DNA of 64,000 nt from Haloarcula halophila (lineage in GTDB: Archaea > Halobacteriota > Halobacteria > Halobacteriales > Haloarculaceae): NCBI RefSeq assembly GCF_029278565.1, contig NZ_CP119561.1, positions 62,001-126,000 on the forward strand. Direction: 5' to 3'. The notes under the pieces are model-generated. The model searched no databases. It was given only the letters and a program-made list of their open reading frames with translations, and was not told the DNA's origin. Numbering within the stretch: position 1 is the stretch's first letter; the number at the start of each line of letters is the position of its first letter. Shown here one piece after another: positions 34,800 to 43,543 of this stretch. The position numbers and the translations under genes are program-made.

Positions 34800-35723
34800 T
34801 CAGTCAGCCGCCGCGTCGTCGATTTTCTTGTAGTCGACGTAGTCGGCCCCGCGGAACTCCTCAAGGAGATTGATGGCCGCCCGAGCGCCTTCGCCGATTG
34901 ACGTAGATATCTGTTGGTGACCGCCGGTCACGTCGCCGGCCGCGTACACCCGTTCGGCGGTCGTTGACTGGTCGGGGTCGGTCTGTACCTCCCCGCCCTC
35001 CACCGGGATACCGAGCATCTCCGCGATATCGGTGCCACCGGCAGTGCCTAGTGCGACGAACAGGCCGTCAATGTCGATGCGGTCGCCCGTCTTGGTGCGG
35101 ACGCCCTTGAGTCCGTCTTCGCCGACCAGCCTTTCGAGCCGGTCGGTGACAACCCGGATACCGGCGTCGTCGACCCGGTCCTGCAGTTCGGGGTCGGCCT
35201 CGAACGGGGAGTCGTTGGTCAGGAGTCGGACGTCGTCGGTGTAGTCCAGCAACATCAACGCCTCCTTCGCGGCGTAGTTCCCGGTACCGACCACGGCGAC
35301 GGGACTGTCGCGGTAGAAGAACGCGTCACACTCGACACAGTAGGAGACGCCGTCGCCCTCGTAGGCTTCGACCTTGGCGATAGCGGGCCGCTCGTAGTCG
35401 GCACCGGTCGCCAGTATCACGCCCTCTATCTTGTACTCGTCGTCGGTGGTCTCGACGCGGTAGCTGTCGCCGGCAAGCCCGACGTGGACGACCTCCTCCT
35501 CGACGATTTCCGCGCCGAACTTCGTCGCGTGTTTGCGCCCGAGCTCGACCAGTTCGGGGCCGGTCACGCCGTCGGGAAAGCCGTAGACGTTCTCCATCGT
35601 ATCGACGTCCCGGGTCGTCCCGCCGCCGCTGTCGAAGACAAGCGTGCGCCGGTCGGCCCGGGCCATGTAAATCGCTGCGCTCAGTCCGCTCGGTCCGCCA
35701 CCGATTACCGCCACGCCAGTCAT
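34800..35723 (-). CDS. Thioredoxin-reductase-like flavoprotein
   Basis: 307 residues from ATG at 35723. FAD fold VAVIGGGPSGLSAAIYM, the redox pair in SYCVECDAFFY near residue 130, the NADPH loop VAVVGTGNYAAKEAL and the end VYAAGDVTGGHQQISTSIGEG. All four parts are present, so this is a complete low-molecular-weight thioredoxin reductase homologue. It likely supplies electrons to the thioredoxin at 43544 or to sulfur carriers here. A longer start at 35867 is not needed. Confidence 0.85.
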   Translation of the reverse strand: MTGVAVIGGGPSGLSAAIYMARADRRTLVFDSGGGTTRDVDTMENVYGFPDGVTGPELVELGRKHATKFGAEIVEEEVVHVGLAGDSYRVETTDDEYKIEGVILATGADYERPAIAKVEAYEGDGVSYCVECDAFFYRDSPVAVVGTGNYAAKEALMLLDYTDDVRLLTNDSPFEADPELQDRVDDAGIRVVTDRLERLVGEDGLKGVRTKTGDRIDIDGLFVALGTAGGTDIAEMLGIPVEGGEVQTDPDQSTTAERVYAAGDVTGGHQQISTSIGEGARAAINLLEEFRGADYVDYKKIDDAAAD

Positions 35724-35847
35724 GTGTATATAGTACAAGACTGCGGGCACATTTATGCCCTCCGATGGGTGAACATCCCGTCGAACGACGGATCGATAAC
35801 CGGGAACACGAAAGGGCGACGCCCGGTGTCGCCCACCAGTGGTCCGA

Positions 35848-36669
35848 CTACTCGACGAGTTGGCCACGGTACTGCTCGGCCAGTTCGCCGTCGAAAGCGG
35901 TCAGTTCGACGATGTCGTCCTCGGTAAGGTAGTCGACCTCGTCGACGTAGCTGACGGCGTCCTCGCGGGCGGCAAAGGGAGCGGGATTGACCTGCATCGG
36001 GTCGTCGAGACGGTCTCCATCGGTCTCGAGGGCGTAGTACGCGGCTGTTCCATCGATGAGTTCCCGCGAGTTCAGGTCCCTGATCCACAGCCCCGTGATG
36101 TCGGCGTCGGTCGCCGCGAACTGGTCCGGGACGGCGTAGTACGTCGTCGCACAGCCGGACGTGCAGAAGAACGCCCGGGTGTTGTCGTCGTGGACGGCCT
36201 GTGCGTTCCAGTCCGGGAAGTTTGTGGCCATCATGTCACAGACGGCACACCGTGCATCCTCGGGGACGTCGACCGACGCCTGGGACTCGGTCGCGGTTTC
36301 GCTCCCCTCGTGAGCGACGTAACTCGTGCAGTACCCGCTGGGGTCTATCGTCCCCTCGACGATACCGCAGGCACCGACGCCGTCGCCGTTCTTGTCGAGG
36401 ATGTAGTAGGTACAGCCGGAACACTGCTGGCCGTCCTGTGGCTCGGACTGGTAGTTCACGGTACTCTGCGTCGAGAGGGTCGAGGGGTCGCGTTGTTGGC
36501 CGTTCAGACTCGTCGCCGTCCGGTACTGCTCGGGCACCCCGCCACTCGACGTCGCGGTCGAGGTCCGGTCACCGCCGCCCGAACAGCCCGCCAGAGCGGC
36601 GGCGGACCCGCTTCCCATCAGTGCGAGCATCGTCCGTCTGTCCAGTGTCGGGATAGTCCCTCGTGCCAT
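35848..36669 (-). CDS. HiPIP-NosL fusion, Tat lipoprotein
   Basis: 273 residues from ATG at 36669 (MARGTIPTLDRRTML). LDRRTMLALMG plus LAGCSGG gives a Tat lipoprotein signal (Cys29). Residues about 72-122 look like a high-potential iron-sulfur protein: QQCSGCTYYI, then GACGIVEGTIDPSGYCTSY, four Cys spaced as in HiPIP. From about 135 a NosL-like domain has ARCAVCDMMATNFPDW and a following FFCTSGC. NosL binds Cu(I) for oxidase or N2O reductase maturation. A fusion of an electron carrier with a copper chaperone is unusual. Divergent from a Sco gene. Confidence 0.82.
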   Translation of the reverse strand: MARGTIPTLDRRTMLALMGSGSAAALAGCSGGGDRTSTATSSGGVPEQYRTATSLNGQQRDPSTLSTQSTVNYQSEPQDGQQCSGCTYYILDKNGDGVGACGIVEGTIDPSGYCTSYVAHEGSETATESQASVDVPEDARCAVCDMMATNFPDWNAQAVHDDNTRAFFCTSGCATTYYAVPDQFAATDADITGLWIRDLNSRELIDGTAAYYALETDGDRLDDPMQVNPAPFAAREDAVSYVDEVDYLTEDDIVELTAFDGELAEQYRGQLVE

Positions 36670-36775
36670 ATCTCGATGTCCGGACGCGCTAATCAAATGC
36701 GGTCTGGTACGACCGTCGTACCGTTTCGAAAACCCCACCATACCGCTTACCTCCGGCAGTTAGAAAGAATGACCC

Positions 36776-37465
36776 ATGCAGCGACGGGCCTTCCTCACAG
36801 GCAGTCTTGGCGTCGCCGCTGCGAGTGCCGGTTGTCTCACGGCTGCACTCAGAGGCGACGACGGCGGCGAAACAGTGCTCGCCCCACAGGCCGACCAGCA
36901 ACACGACGGTGGGAGCCTCCCGTATCCGACGTACGGAGAGCCGTTGCCGTCGTTCACCGTCCCCGACCCGTTGGCCGACGAACTGGTCGCGAGCGACGAC
37001 GTCGACGGCACGCTGGTAGTAACCGCCTTCTTTACCACCTGTCCCGCCGAGTGCGTCCAGCTCATCGGCCAGCTGGCTGGCGTCCAACACGGCACCATCG
37101 AGCGGGGCATCGATGGGGAGGTGACTTTCCTCGCGGTCACGTTCGACCCCAGCCGTGACGACGCACAGGCCCTCCGGGAGTACGGACAGCAGATGAACGT
37201 CGACCTGTCGGCGGGGAACTGGCGGTTCCTCCGGCCGGACTCCCCGGAGCGCGCCGAAACCGTCGTTGAGGGGAAGCTCGGCGTGACCTTCGACCGTATC
37301 GACGCCAAGACGTCCGAACGGTTGGAGGGATACGACTTCCGGCACCTCTCGCTTACATTCCTTCGGAACCCGGGCGGCACCGTCGAGCGGGCCTACCGGA
37401 CCGAGCGGCCCGACCACCAGCGCGTGCTCTCGGACATCAAGACGGTCGTTGAGGCGACCAGCTGA
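36776..37465 (+). CDS. Sco1/SenC-family copper chaperone, copy 1
   Basis: 229 residues with RRAFLTGSLG and the lipobox ASAGC near residue 20. The copper site is FFTTCPAECVQLIG near residue 83 (Cys-x3-Cys) and the histidine in YDFRHLSLTFL near 188. Sco delivers copper to CuA of cytochrome oxidase. The paralog at 50737 shares most of the sequence. The gene is followed by the UreH/SafE-like membrane protein after 2 bp. Confidence 0.88.
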   Translation: MQRRAFLTGSLGVAAASAGCLTAALRGDDGGETVLAPQADQQHDGGSLPYPTYGEPLPSFTVPDPLADELVASDDVDGTLVVTAFFTTCPAECVQLIGQLAGVQHGTIERGIDGEVTFLAVTFDPSRDDAQALREYGQQMNVDLSAGNWRFLRPDSPERAETVVEGKLGVTFDRIDAKTSERLEGYDFRHLSLTFLRNPGGTVERAYRTERPDHQRVLSDIKTVVEATS

Positions 37466-37467
37466 CG

Positions 37468-38256
37468 ATGCAGTCCTGTACACCTGCCAATCCGCTGCTT
37501 GGCACGGAGACGCTCGGATTGCCGGTACTGGTACTCGTCGGCCTGCTCGGCGGGGCCCACTGTATCGGAATGTGCGGGCCGCTGGTCGCGATGTACGCCG
37601 ACCGGATGGACGAGGGCCGGCGCGATGACGTCCTGTCGTTCCGGGAGATTCGCCAGCATGCGATGTTCAACCTCGGACGGACGGCCACCTACACGCTTCT
37701 GGGTGGGCTGTTCGGGCTTGCGGGCCAGCTCACCTTCGTCAGCGTCCGGGAGGTAACTCTCGTCGCGACGGAAGTCAGGGCGGTGACGGGTATCGTCGTG
37801 GGTCTCGTCGTCGCCGTCGTTGGTGTCGGCTACGTTACCGGCAACGGTGTGCGAACCGTACCGATTTCAGGCCTCGACCGAGTAACGAGCCGGCTACGGA
37901 ATGCCATGCTCCAGCGAGTCGACGAGTGGGTCGGCGACTACCGCATCGCCGGCCTCGGTGCCGTTCACGGATTCCTGCCGTGTCCGCTGCTGTACCCGGC
38001 GTACCTGTACGCCTTCGTGCAAGGCTCTGCACTTGGTGGGGCGGCAGCACTTGGCGCTCTCGGGCTTGGGACCGTTCCGGCCGTCTTCGTAACCGGGACA
38101 GTGTTCGACGGACTGGATATCGGCAGTCGTCAGCGCCTCCACCGTGGCCTCGGTGTCGCCTTCGTCGTGCTCGGCTACATCCCGCTGCAACACGGTCTCG
38201 CCGCGCTCGGCATCGCGCTTCCGGCCGTCCCGCTTCCGCACTTCCAGCCCTGGTGA
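37468..38256 (+). CDS. UreH/SafE-like membrane protein (oxidase assembly)
   Basis: 262 residues, about six spans. LLGGAHCIGMCGPLVAMYA near residue 28 carries two cysteines on one helix and GAVHGFLPCPLLYPAYLYAF near 165 carries one more; this pattern belongs to the UreH_2 family found near CcoI/Sco genes, probably passing copper across the membrane. It is coupled to the Sco gene. Confidence 0.78.
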   Translation: MQSCTPANPLLGTETLGLPVLVLVGLLGGAHCIGMCGPLVAMYADRMDEGRRDDVLSFREIRQHAMFNLGRTATYTLLGGLFGLAGQLTFVSVREVTLVATEVRAVTGIVVGLVVAVVGVGYVTGNGVRTVPISGLDRVTSRLRNAMLQRVDEWVGDYRIAGLGAVHGFLPCPLLYPAYLYAFVQGSALGGAAALGALGLGTVPAVFVTGTVFDGLDIGSRQRLHRGLGVAFVVLGYIPLQHGLAALGIALPAVPLPHFQPW

Positions 38257-38286
38257 TCGGGCGCTGGCCGGCCCGGACTGTCGGTC

Positions 38287-38517
38287 TCAGTCTTCGAGTC
38301 CGAAATCGGCCAGCGAGTGCGTGTGGTGCCACACCGCGACAACCTCGTCCGTGTCGAATGTGAGGACGCCGTCCGTCAGCTGGATTCGGACGGTTCCGTC
38401 CGTTATCTCCGTGTCGTGCAGATGCATCTCCAGGGGATCATCGAACTCAGACACCGCGAGTATCAGTTCACCTTTCTCTTCGAGCTTCGACTGCAGTTCG
38501 TCGGTTTCGACTACCAT
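38287..38517 (-). CDS. Hypothetical acidic protein
   Basis: 76 residues, ATG at 38517. No membrane span; beta-rich with DGTVRIQLTDGVLTF and a WHHTHSL stretch holding three histidines near residue 63. No family recognised. It faces the Sco/SafE operon. Confidence 0.55.
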   Translation of the reverse strand: MVVETDELQSKLEEKGELILAVSEFDDPLEMHLHDTEITDGTVRIQLTDGVLTFDTDEVVAVWHHTHSLADFGLED

Positions 38518-38604
38518 TGCATCTGTGCTTGGATGGAATGTAGTAAAGGACCCTTTCTATTTGCAAAATACAATTTTTAATGAAGAGTTTTATATTCTTA
38601 ATTC

Positions 38605-39608
38605 TCATACGAGTCTGGCAACGGCCTCCCTGAGTGACAGTCCTTCCCCGACGACGCCGCGCCGGTAGTGCAGGTAGACGACGCCCACGGCGGCTGGAGG
38701 ATGTACGCCAGCGCGATGGGCAGGACGGCTCCGTTCGGCAGCGTCCCGGCGGCGACGACGATTGCCACAGCTATCGAGAGATTCCGCATGCTCGTGACAT
38801 AAACCAGTGGCACCCGTTGTTCGTCGCCGAGGAAGACGCTCCCGAGGGCCGACCCGACGACCAGCACGGCGGCGTAAAACACGACGAGCGGGACGATAAG
38901 CCTGGCAGACGTAACTGGATCGGCGAGGATCGCCCTCGACCGCATCGTCATCGCGATGAATACGATGAGCATGACGCCGACGGAGCTAAGTCCGCCGAAG
39001 GTGGGTTTCAGCTGGCGGAACCCTTCCGGACCGTACCGACAGTGGAGGAGCCGCCGGGTGAGGTTCCCGGTCACCATCGGTACGACGACGACCTGTGCGA
39101 GCTAGCGGTACAGCGCCGTCGGCTCGGACCCGACACTTCCTGGTATCATCACTGACAGGTACACCGGGAGTATCGCGACCGCGGCAAGCAGGTTCACCGC
39201 CATGGCGACCAGTGCTGACTCCAGGTCGCCGTCGGCCAGCCAGGTCCAGGCTGCGGTCATCCCGGAGGTCGGGATGAGTGCGGCGAAGCAGAGCTCGATG
39301 GATCACTCGGCGTTACCGGCAAAAAAGGCCCGTGGGAGCAGGACGGCCAGCAGCGGGGTGGGCAAGAAGTTCACCACCAGATTAAGCCCCACCGGCCGAC
39401 CGTGTGTCCGCAGGTTACGTATCTCGTCGAGGTCGATATTGATCATCATCGGATATATCATCAGGAACAACACCGGCATGATGGCTGTCTGTAACAGCCC
39501 GCGGGTACTCTTGCCGGCCACCTGCCAATAGGCGAGGCCAGTGACTAGCGCGCCGATGACGACGTAGATAAGATTGGCTTTCAGCGTCTCGAGGTGTCTC
39601 CGTATCAT
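38605..39608 (-). pseudogene. ACR3/bile-acid:sodium-symporter-type permease, broken
   Basis: From ATG at 39608 (MIRRHLETLKANLIYVVIG) one frame runs to 38670 with two stops: TGA at 39303-39305 (codon 102) and TAG at 39102-39104 (codon 169). Homologous sequence continues in the same frame past each (SIELCFAALIPTSGMTAAWT, then LAQVVVVPMVTGNLTRR). Both are easily explained as TGG to TGA and TGG to TAG. Near 38672 a one-base loss shifts the frame; restored, the tail reads VVYLHYRRGVV and ends at 38605. BASS/ACR3 fold proteins export arsenite or import organic anions. Confidence 0.78.
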
Positions 39609-39743
39609 GATTATATGGCGGTGTCTCGCCCTGTGTCACCGGTGGATGGCCCGGAACCACAGCGACTGACGCCGTACGTTCGGGGTCCGACTGCCAGTAT
39701 AAGATTGTTCAGCTGGCACAATACAAAGAGCTCCCAGCCGGCC

Positions 39744-39759
39744 GTTGGCGTGTGACAAC
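39744..39759. promoter_or_regulatory. GTTGGC-GTGT-GACAAC dyad
   Basis: A match to the TTGTC-N4-GACAA family with one arm imperfect, 36-52 bp before the ATG at 39796. See sites at 55546, 55593, 59495 and 61402. Confidence 0.5.
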
Positions 39760-39795
39760 TTCAACTACATATCGGCCTACCGCGTTCTCCCGGAC

Positions 39796-40158
39796 ATGCC
39801 AGAGACACAGTCGCACTCGACCGGTGGACGAATGAGCTCGCTGGCCACACTCGAACAGGGAATTGTCGTGCTCGTGGTCATTACTGCGTTCACACACATC
39901 TACCCCGGGGTCGTCGAGGGCGCGCCACCGCTCGTGCTCGCCGGTCTGGGATTTCTCGGCGGGGCGGCGCTGTACCTTCGAGGCGTTCGCAGACGTGAAC
40001 TCGCCCTCGCGGCGATCCCGTACACGGCCGTCCAGATACCGATGTGGCTCTTCATAAAAGCAGGCAACTACACGCTCGTCGGTTACGTCGACAAGGCCGT
40101 CCAAGTGGTACTGATCGGGGCACTGCTTGTCTTCGTTTTCGGCCGTAGCCGCGACTGA
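39796..40158 (+). CDS. Small four-span membrane protein (DUF7475-like)
   Basis: 120 residues, ATG 39796 or 39829. About four hydrophobic spans: GIVVLVVITAFTHIYPGV, LVLAGLGFLGGAALYL, LALAAIPYTAVQIPMWLF and DKAVQVVLIGALLVFVF. I recall a halophile-only family, DUF7475, with this GYVDKAVQV ending; not verified. Its upstream dyad links it to the oxidase regulon suggested here. Confidence 0.68.
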   Translation: MPETQSHSTGGRMSSLATLEQGIVVLVVITAFTHIYPGVVEGAPPLVLAGLGFLGGAALYLRGVRRRELALAAIPYTAVQIPMWLFIKAGNYTLVGYVDKAVQVVLIGALLVFVFGRSRD

Positions 40159-40273
40159 CCCGCTGTACGCTCGCTTAGACGTAGCGAGGCATGGACAACC
40201 GATTGTTTTCCATAGTCTTGGAATTTCCACACACTATTAAATGATCTCCTTGCCTACATACAGACGAGAAGCC

Positions 40274-40522
40274 ATGACCACCAATCAGAGTCAATCTGAG
40301 GCAGATACGACCGTCGACGCCAGGGGTGCGACGTGTCCGGGTCCGCTGATGGATCTCATCTCCGAGGTTCGGGCCGTCGATACCGGTACTGTCATCGCCC
40401 TGCTGAGCGACGCCGAGAAGTCGCCGACCGAGGTTGAGGAGTGGGCCGAGAAGTCCGGCAACGAGGTCACCGATGTCGTAGACCAGGGCGACCACAACAG
40501 GATTCACGTGAGGAAGCTATGA
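40274..40522 (+). CDS. TusA-family sulfur carrier, copy 2
   Basis: 82 residues. VDARGATCPGPLMDLI near residue 20 is the TusA motif with CPGP. It overlaps the flavoprotein gene that follows by 4 bp, a common TusA-SQR-DUF1641 arrangement. Confidence 0.9.
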   Translation: MTTNQSQSEADTTVDARGATCPGPLMDLISEVRAVDTGTVIALLSDAEKSPTEVEEWAEKSGNEVTDVVDQGDHNRIHVRKL

Positions 40523-41664
40523 CTGAACACATCGCAATCGTCGGCGGCGGCACCGGTGGCACCGTACTTGCAAACACCCTAGCGGAGAAACTCGGTGCGG
40601 AAATAGCCGCTGACAAAGTCGAAATCACGCTGTTCAACGACGGTGAAGACCACGTCTACAAGCCAGTGTGGCTCTACGTGGCCTTCGGCCAGCGTGAACC
40701 CGCGGACGGCCGACGACCCCTCCGAGAGGTCGTCGACGAGCGCGTCACCATCAGGCACGACTACGTCGTGGACATCGACTACGACCGGAAGGAACTCGAA
40801 CTCGTCGATGCCATAGACCCAGCGCCGTACGACAAACTCGTCGTCGCAACGGGGGCCCAGCTCGACCCTGAACGGGTCCCGGGCCTCGCCGATGGGAGCC
40901 ACCACTTCTACGGCGAAGACGGTGCACAGGCCCTCCGTGACGAGCTCCTGACGATGGACGGCGGGCACATCGTGTTGAGCGTCGTCGGGACGCCACACAT
41001 GTGTCCGGCGGCGCCGCTGGAGTTCACGTTCATGGTCGACGACTGGCTCCGAGAACGTGGTCGCCGGGACGAGTTCGACATCACTTACACCTATCCTATC
41101 ATGCGGGTCCACGGGAACGAACACATCGCCGAGTGGGCCGACCCGCGACTCCGAGAGCGCGATATCGGCGTCGAGACGGTGTTCAACGCCGAGGCCGTCG
41201 ATCCCAAGTCCGAGACCATCACGTCGATGGAAGGGACGAAGCTGGAGTACGACCTCCTCGTCGCCATCCCGCCACACACCGGCAGCGACTTCGTCGAGTC
41301 GGCCGGCCTCGGCGACGGTGGCTGGGTCGACGTCGACCAGCACACGCTCGAAGCGACCGGCTTCGAGGATGTCTACGCCATCGGTGACGCCGCCCAGACC
41401 GGGGTTCCGAAGGCCGGGAGCGCGGCCCACTATCAGGCCAACGTCGTCGCCCAGCGCCTCGCGAGCGAGGTCCGCGGCCAGCCGGCGGCGGCCGTCTACG
41501 GCGGCAAGACCATCTGTTTCATCGAGACTGGGATGGATGACGCGACCTTCGTCGAGTTCGACTACGAGCGACCGCCGGAACCCAGCGAACCGACCCAAGC
41601 CATGCACTGGTCGAAGCTCGCCTACAACGAGTCGTACTGGCTCACTGCCCGGGGGCTGCTCTGA
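40519..41664 (+). CDS. Sulfide:quinone oxidoreductase-like flavoprotein
   Basis: 381 residues. FAD fold IAIVGGGTGGTVLANTLAEKL, a second fold around LSVVGTPHMCPAAPLEFTF with a cysteine near residue 160, VYAIGDAAQTGVPKAGSAAH and a cysteine in ICFIETG near residue 332. Two cysteines at these places are a feature of SQR-like proteins. The C-terminus HWSKLAYNESYWLTARGLL looks like an amphipathic membrane anchor. It probably oxidises sulfide or carrier-bound sulfur to quinone. Confidence 0.82.
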   Translation: MTEHIAIVGGGTGGTVLANTLAEKLGAEIAADKVEITLFNDGEDHVYKPVWLYVAFGQREPADGRRPLREVVDERVTIRHDYVVDIDYDRKELELVDAIDPAPYDKLVVATGAQLDPERVPGLADGSHHFYGEDGAQALRDELLTMDGGHIVLSVVGTPHMCPAAPLEFTFMVDDWLRERGRRDEFDITYTYPIMRVHGNEHIAEWADPRLRERDIGVETVFNAEAVDPKSETITSMEGTKLEYDLLVAIPPHTGSDFVESAGLGDGGWVDVDQHTLEATGFEDVYAIGDAAQTGVPKAGSAAHYQANVVAQRLASEVRGQPAAAVYGGKTICFIETGMDDATFVEFDYERPPEPSEPTQAMHWSKLAYNESYWLTARGLL

Positions 41665-41675
41665 GGTGCCGACCG

Positions 41676-42296
41676 ATGAGTGAACAACAGCCCTCGCCCG
41701 ACGAGCCGCCGGTGGAACTGAGCGCCGCCATCAAGGAGAACCCCGAGGCCTTTGCCACGTTCGTCCGGAACCTCGATACGGTCAACGAACTGGTTGAGGT
41801 AGCCGAACTCGGTACCGCCGCGATGGACGACGAAATGGTCGCCGAACTGGCCCGGACCGGCGAACGGCTTACCGAGTCCGCCGACGCCGTCGCGACCGAC
41901 GAGACCGTCTCGCTCGCGACCGTCGTCGGCCAGAACGGGGAGACGCTTGGCGAGGCCATCGAAACGCTCGCTCGGCTCCAGCGCAGCGGTGCACTTGATG
42001 ACGTGGTCGAACTGGCCGAACTGGCGTCGCTGGCCAAGTCGGCCCTCAACGACGAGACGGTGGTCTCGCTTGCCGGGACCGGCGGGTCGCTGGGCGAACT
42101 GGCAGACACCGCGGCGAAAGACGACACCCGAGGCGCGCTGCAGACCGTCCTCGGCGCGCTCGGCGACGCGGACGCCAACGGGCCCGTCGGCCTCGGAGAC
42201 GTCTGGGCAGGGATTCGCGACGGGGAGTTCCTTGCGGGCGCCCGGTACGCGCTCTCGATAGCCAAATCGCTCGGCCACGCGGTCCAGAACCGCTGA
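41676..42296 (+). CDS. DUF1641 domain protein
   Basis: 206 residues, almost wholly helical and Ala/Glu-rich, with repeating ELVEVAELGTAAMDDEMV and VVELAELASLAKSALNDETVV units. DUF1641 proteins accompany SQR-like flavoproteins in archaea and bacteria, role unknown. It starts 11 bp after the flavoprotein stop. Confidence 0.82.
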   Translation: MSEQQPSPDEPPVELSAAIKENPEAFATFVRNLDTVNELVEVAELGTAAMDDEMVAELARTGERLTESADAVATDETVSLATVVGQNGETLGEAIETLARLQRSGALDDVVELAELASLAKSALNDETVVSLAGTGGSLGELADTAAKDDTRGALQTVLGALGDADANGPVGLGDVWAGIRDGEFLAGARYALSIAKSLGHAVQNR

Positions 42297-42309
42297 GGGG
42301 CGACTCCTC

Positions 42310-42847
42310 TTGACTCCCGTCGAGATCGTGGTACCGGCGTACGACGAAGCGGGTCGAATCGGCCCGACAGTAGCATCGCTAACCGATCGCTTCGACGTGT
42401 TCGTCGTCGACGACGGCTCGACCGACGGGACGGTTCGCGAGGCACGGGATGCTGGGGCACGCGTCGTCGAACAGCCGACCAACCGTGGCTACGTCGAAGC
42501 GCTCAAGCGAGGGTCTCGCGAGAGTGAGGCCGAAGTGCTCGTCACGTTCGACGCTGACGGCGAGCACCGCCCGGCCCTCGGCACACCCTCTCAACCGCCT
42601 CGCACGACTCCGGGTCGACGTGACCGACTCGGGAACCGGACTGCGGGCGCTCCGTCGGGAACTTGCCATGCAGTTGGACCTCGACACGGTGTGTACCTGC
42701 GGGACGTTCGTGCTCGAAGCGGCCGACGAGGGTGCGGGCATCGGCGAAGTCCCGATTACCACGCGGGAAGTGCAGAAACCGCGCGGTACCGCGTGGGTAC
42801 ACGGTTTCCAGCTGTGGCACGTCCTCAGATACCTGCTGCGTGACTAG
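42310..42847 (+). pseudogene. GT2-family glycosyltransferase, internally deleted
   Basis: The first 87 residues (TTG start at 42310) are a good GT2 start: VEIVVPAYDEAGRIG, VFVVDDGSTDGT, LVTFDADGEHRP. After that the frame turns to noise, and a different frame carries the usual C-terminal part: LARLRVDVTDSGTGLRALRRE, IGEVPITTREV, then the stop at 42847. About 50-80 central residues are missing. A dolichyl-phosphate sugar synthase type is the best guess. Confidence 0.7.
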
Positions 42848-42964
42848 TGTAACGGCTCTTACCGAAAACAGTTCTCTCTGGTCTCTATCAGGTAGCAGCG
42901 TGCGAGATGGACAGCACGTATGTAGTGACCATATTTATTCATCAGCTAGCGGTTATATATTAGC

Positions 42965-43087
42965 ATGGCCACTGAGTGGGACAGCTTTTCGACGGGACTC
43001 AAAGAACGGCTACTGTTAATTGTGGTACAATTGGTGGTTCTAATCGCTCTCGCTGGCGGTTTCGCGTATATTGCTGCGTACACTTGA
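42965..43087 (+). CDS. 40-residue single-span membrane protein
   Basis: ATG at 42965: polar head TEWDSFSTGLKERL, then one span LLLIVVQLVVLIALAGGFAYIAAY to the end. It follows an AT-rich promoter (GTTATATATTAG just before the start). Such one-span miniproteins occur next to oxidase genes; no family recognised. Confidence 0.55.
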   Translation: MATEWDSFSTGLKERLLLIVVQLVVLIALAGGFAYIAAYT

Positions 43088-43138
43088 TTCGGCCAATGCC
43101 GACGAATACTGTCTCACATCGGAATCGAACCCGCCCGT

Positions 43139-43363
43139 TCACCGGGTGTCGACCGAACAGGTGTCGACACCCAGGAGACCGTACAGGCCACAGAACCCGG
43201 TGAAGCCGGTGGCCAGCAGTATCACCGAGCCGACCCCGAGCACGGGCGCGAGTATCGCCGGCAGCGGAACGGCACTGGCGAGGATACCTAGCGAGAAGAG
43301 TCCCGCGAGGGCACCGAGCAGGATTCTGGCAGTCTTGTCCGTCGAACCGACGTTTCGTTCCAT
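43139..43363 (-). CDS. DUF2892 membrane protein
   Basis: 74 residues from ATG at 43363: MERNVGSTDKTARILLGAL is the exact DUF2892 opening, then two spans and a conserved TGFCGLYGLLG with cysteine, ending CSVDTR. The family is often fused or next to rhodanese (YgaP-like). Fits the sulfur block. Confidence 0.82.
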   Translation of the reverse strand: MERNVGSTDKTARILLGALAGLFSLGILASAVPLPAILAPVLGVGSVILLATGFTGFCGLYGLLGVDTCSVDTR

Positions 43364-43410
43364 ACTGTACAGTTGATCGCCCGGGCACAATAGCGCTTCG
43401 ATTGTACAAT
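43364..43410. promoter_or_regulatory. Two TGTACA-type palindromes before the DUF2892 gene
   Basis: ACTGTACAGT (43364-43373, touching the start codon) and ATTGTACAAT (43401-43410, 38-47 bp before it) are perfect 10-bp palindromes. TTGTACAA also lies before the thioredoxin gene at 43999-44006. Confidence 0.5.
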
Positions 43411-43543
43411 ACAAACAATAAAGGTCGCCGTCTGACTCGGGATGGTAGGGCCGCCACCCACACTCGGCCATGTCCGTCGCGCGCGTTCGGGTGACACTAT
43501 GACCACGAGCAGTGCCGTCAGCCGTGGTGGCACGACGACAGTA

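Noticed and set aside
35839-37158. Plus-strand frame across the HiPIP-NosL and Sco genes
   Set aside because: Crosses two real genes and a promoter; no domain, composition not protein-like.
16367-39608. Stop-codon reassignment or pyrrolysine use
   Set aside because: TAG and TGA end many intact genes here, and the affected positions fit Trp; simple mutation or read error is more likely.
40579-41607. Minus-strand frame opposite the SQR-like gene
   Set aside because: Mirror of the real gene; no motif.
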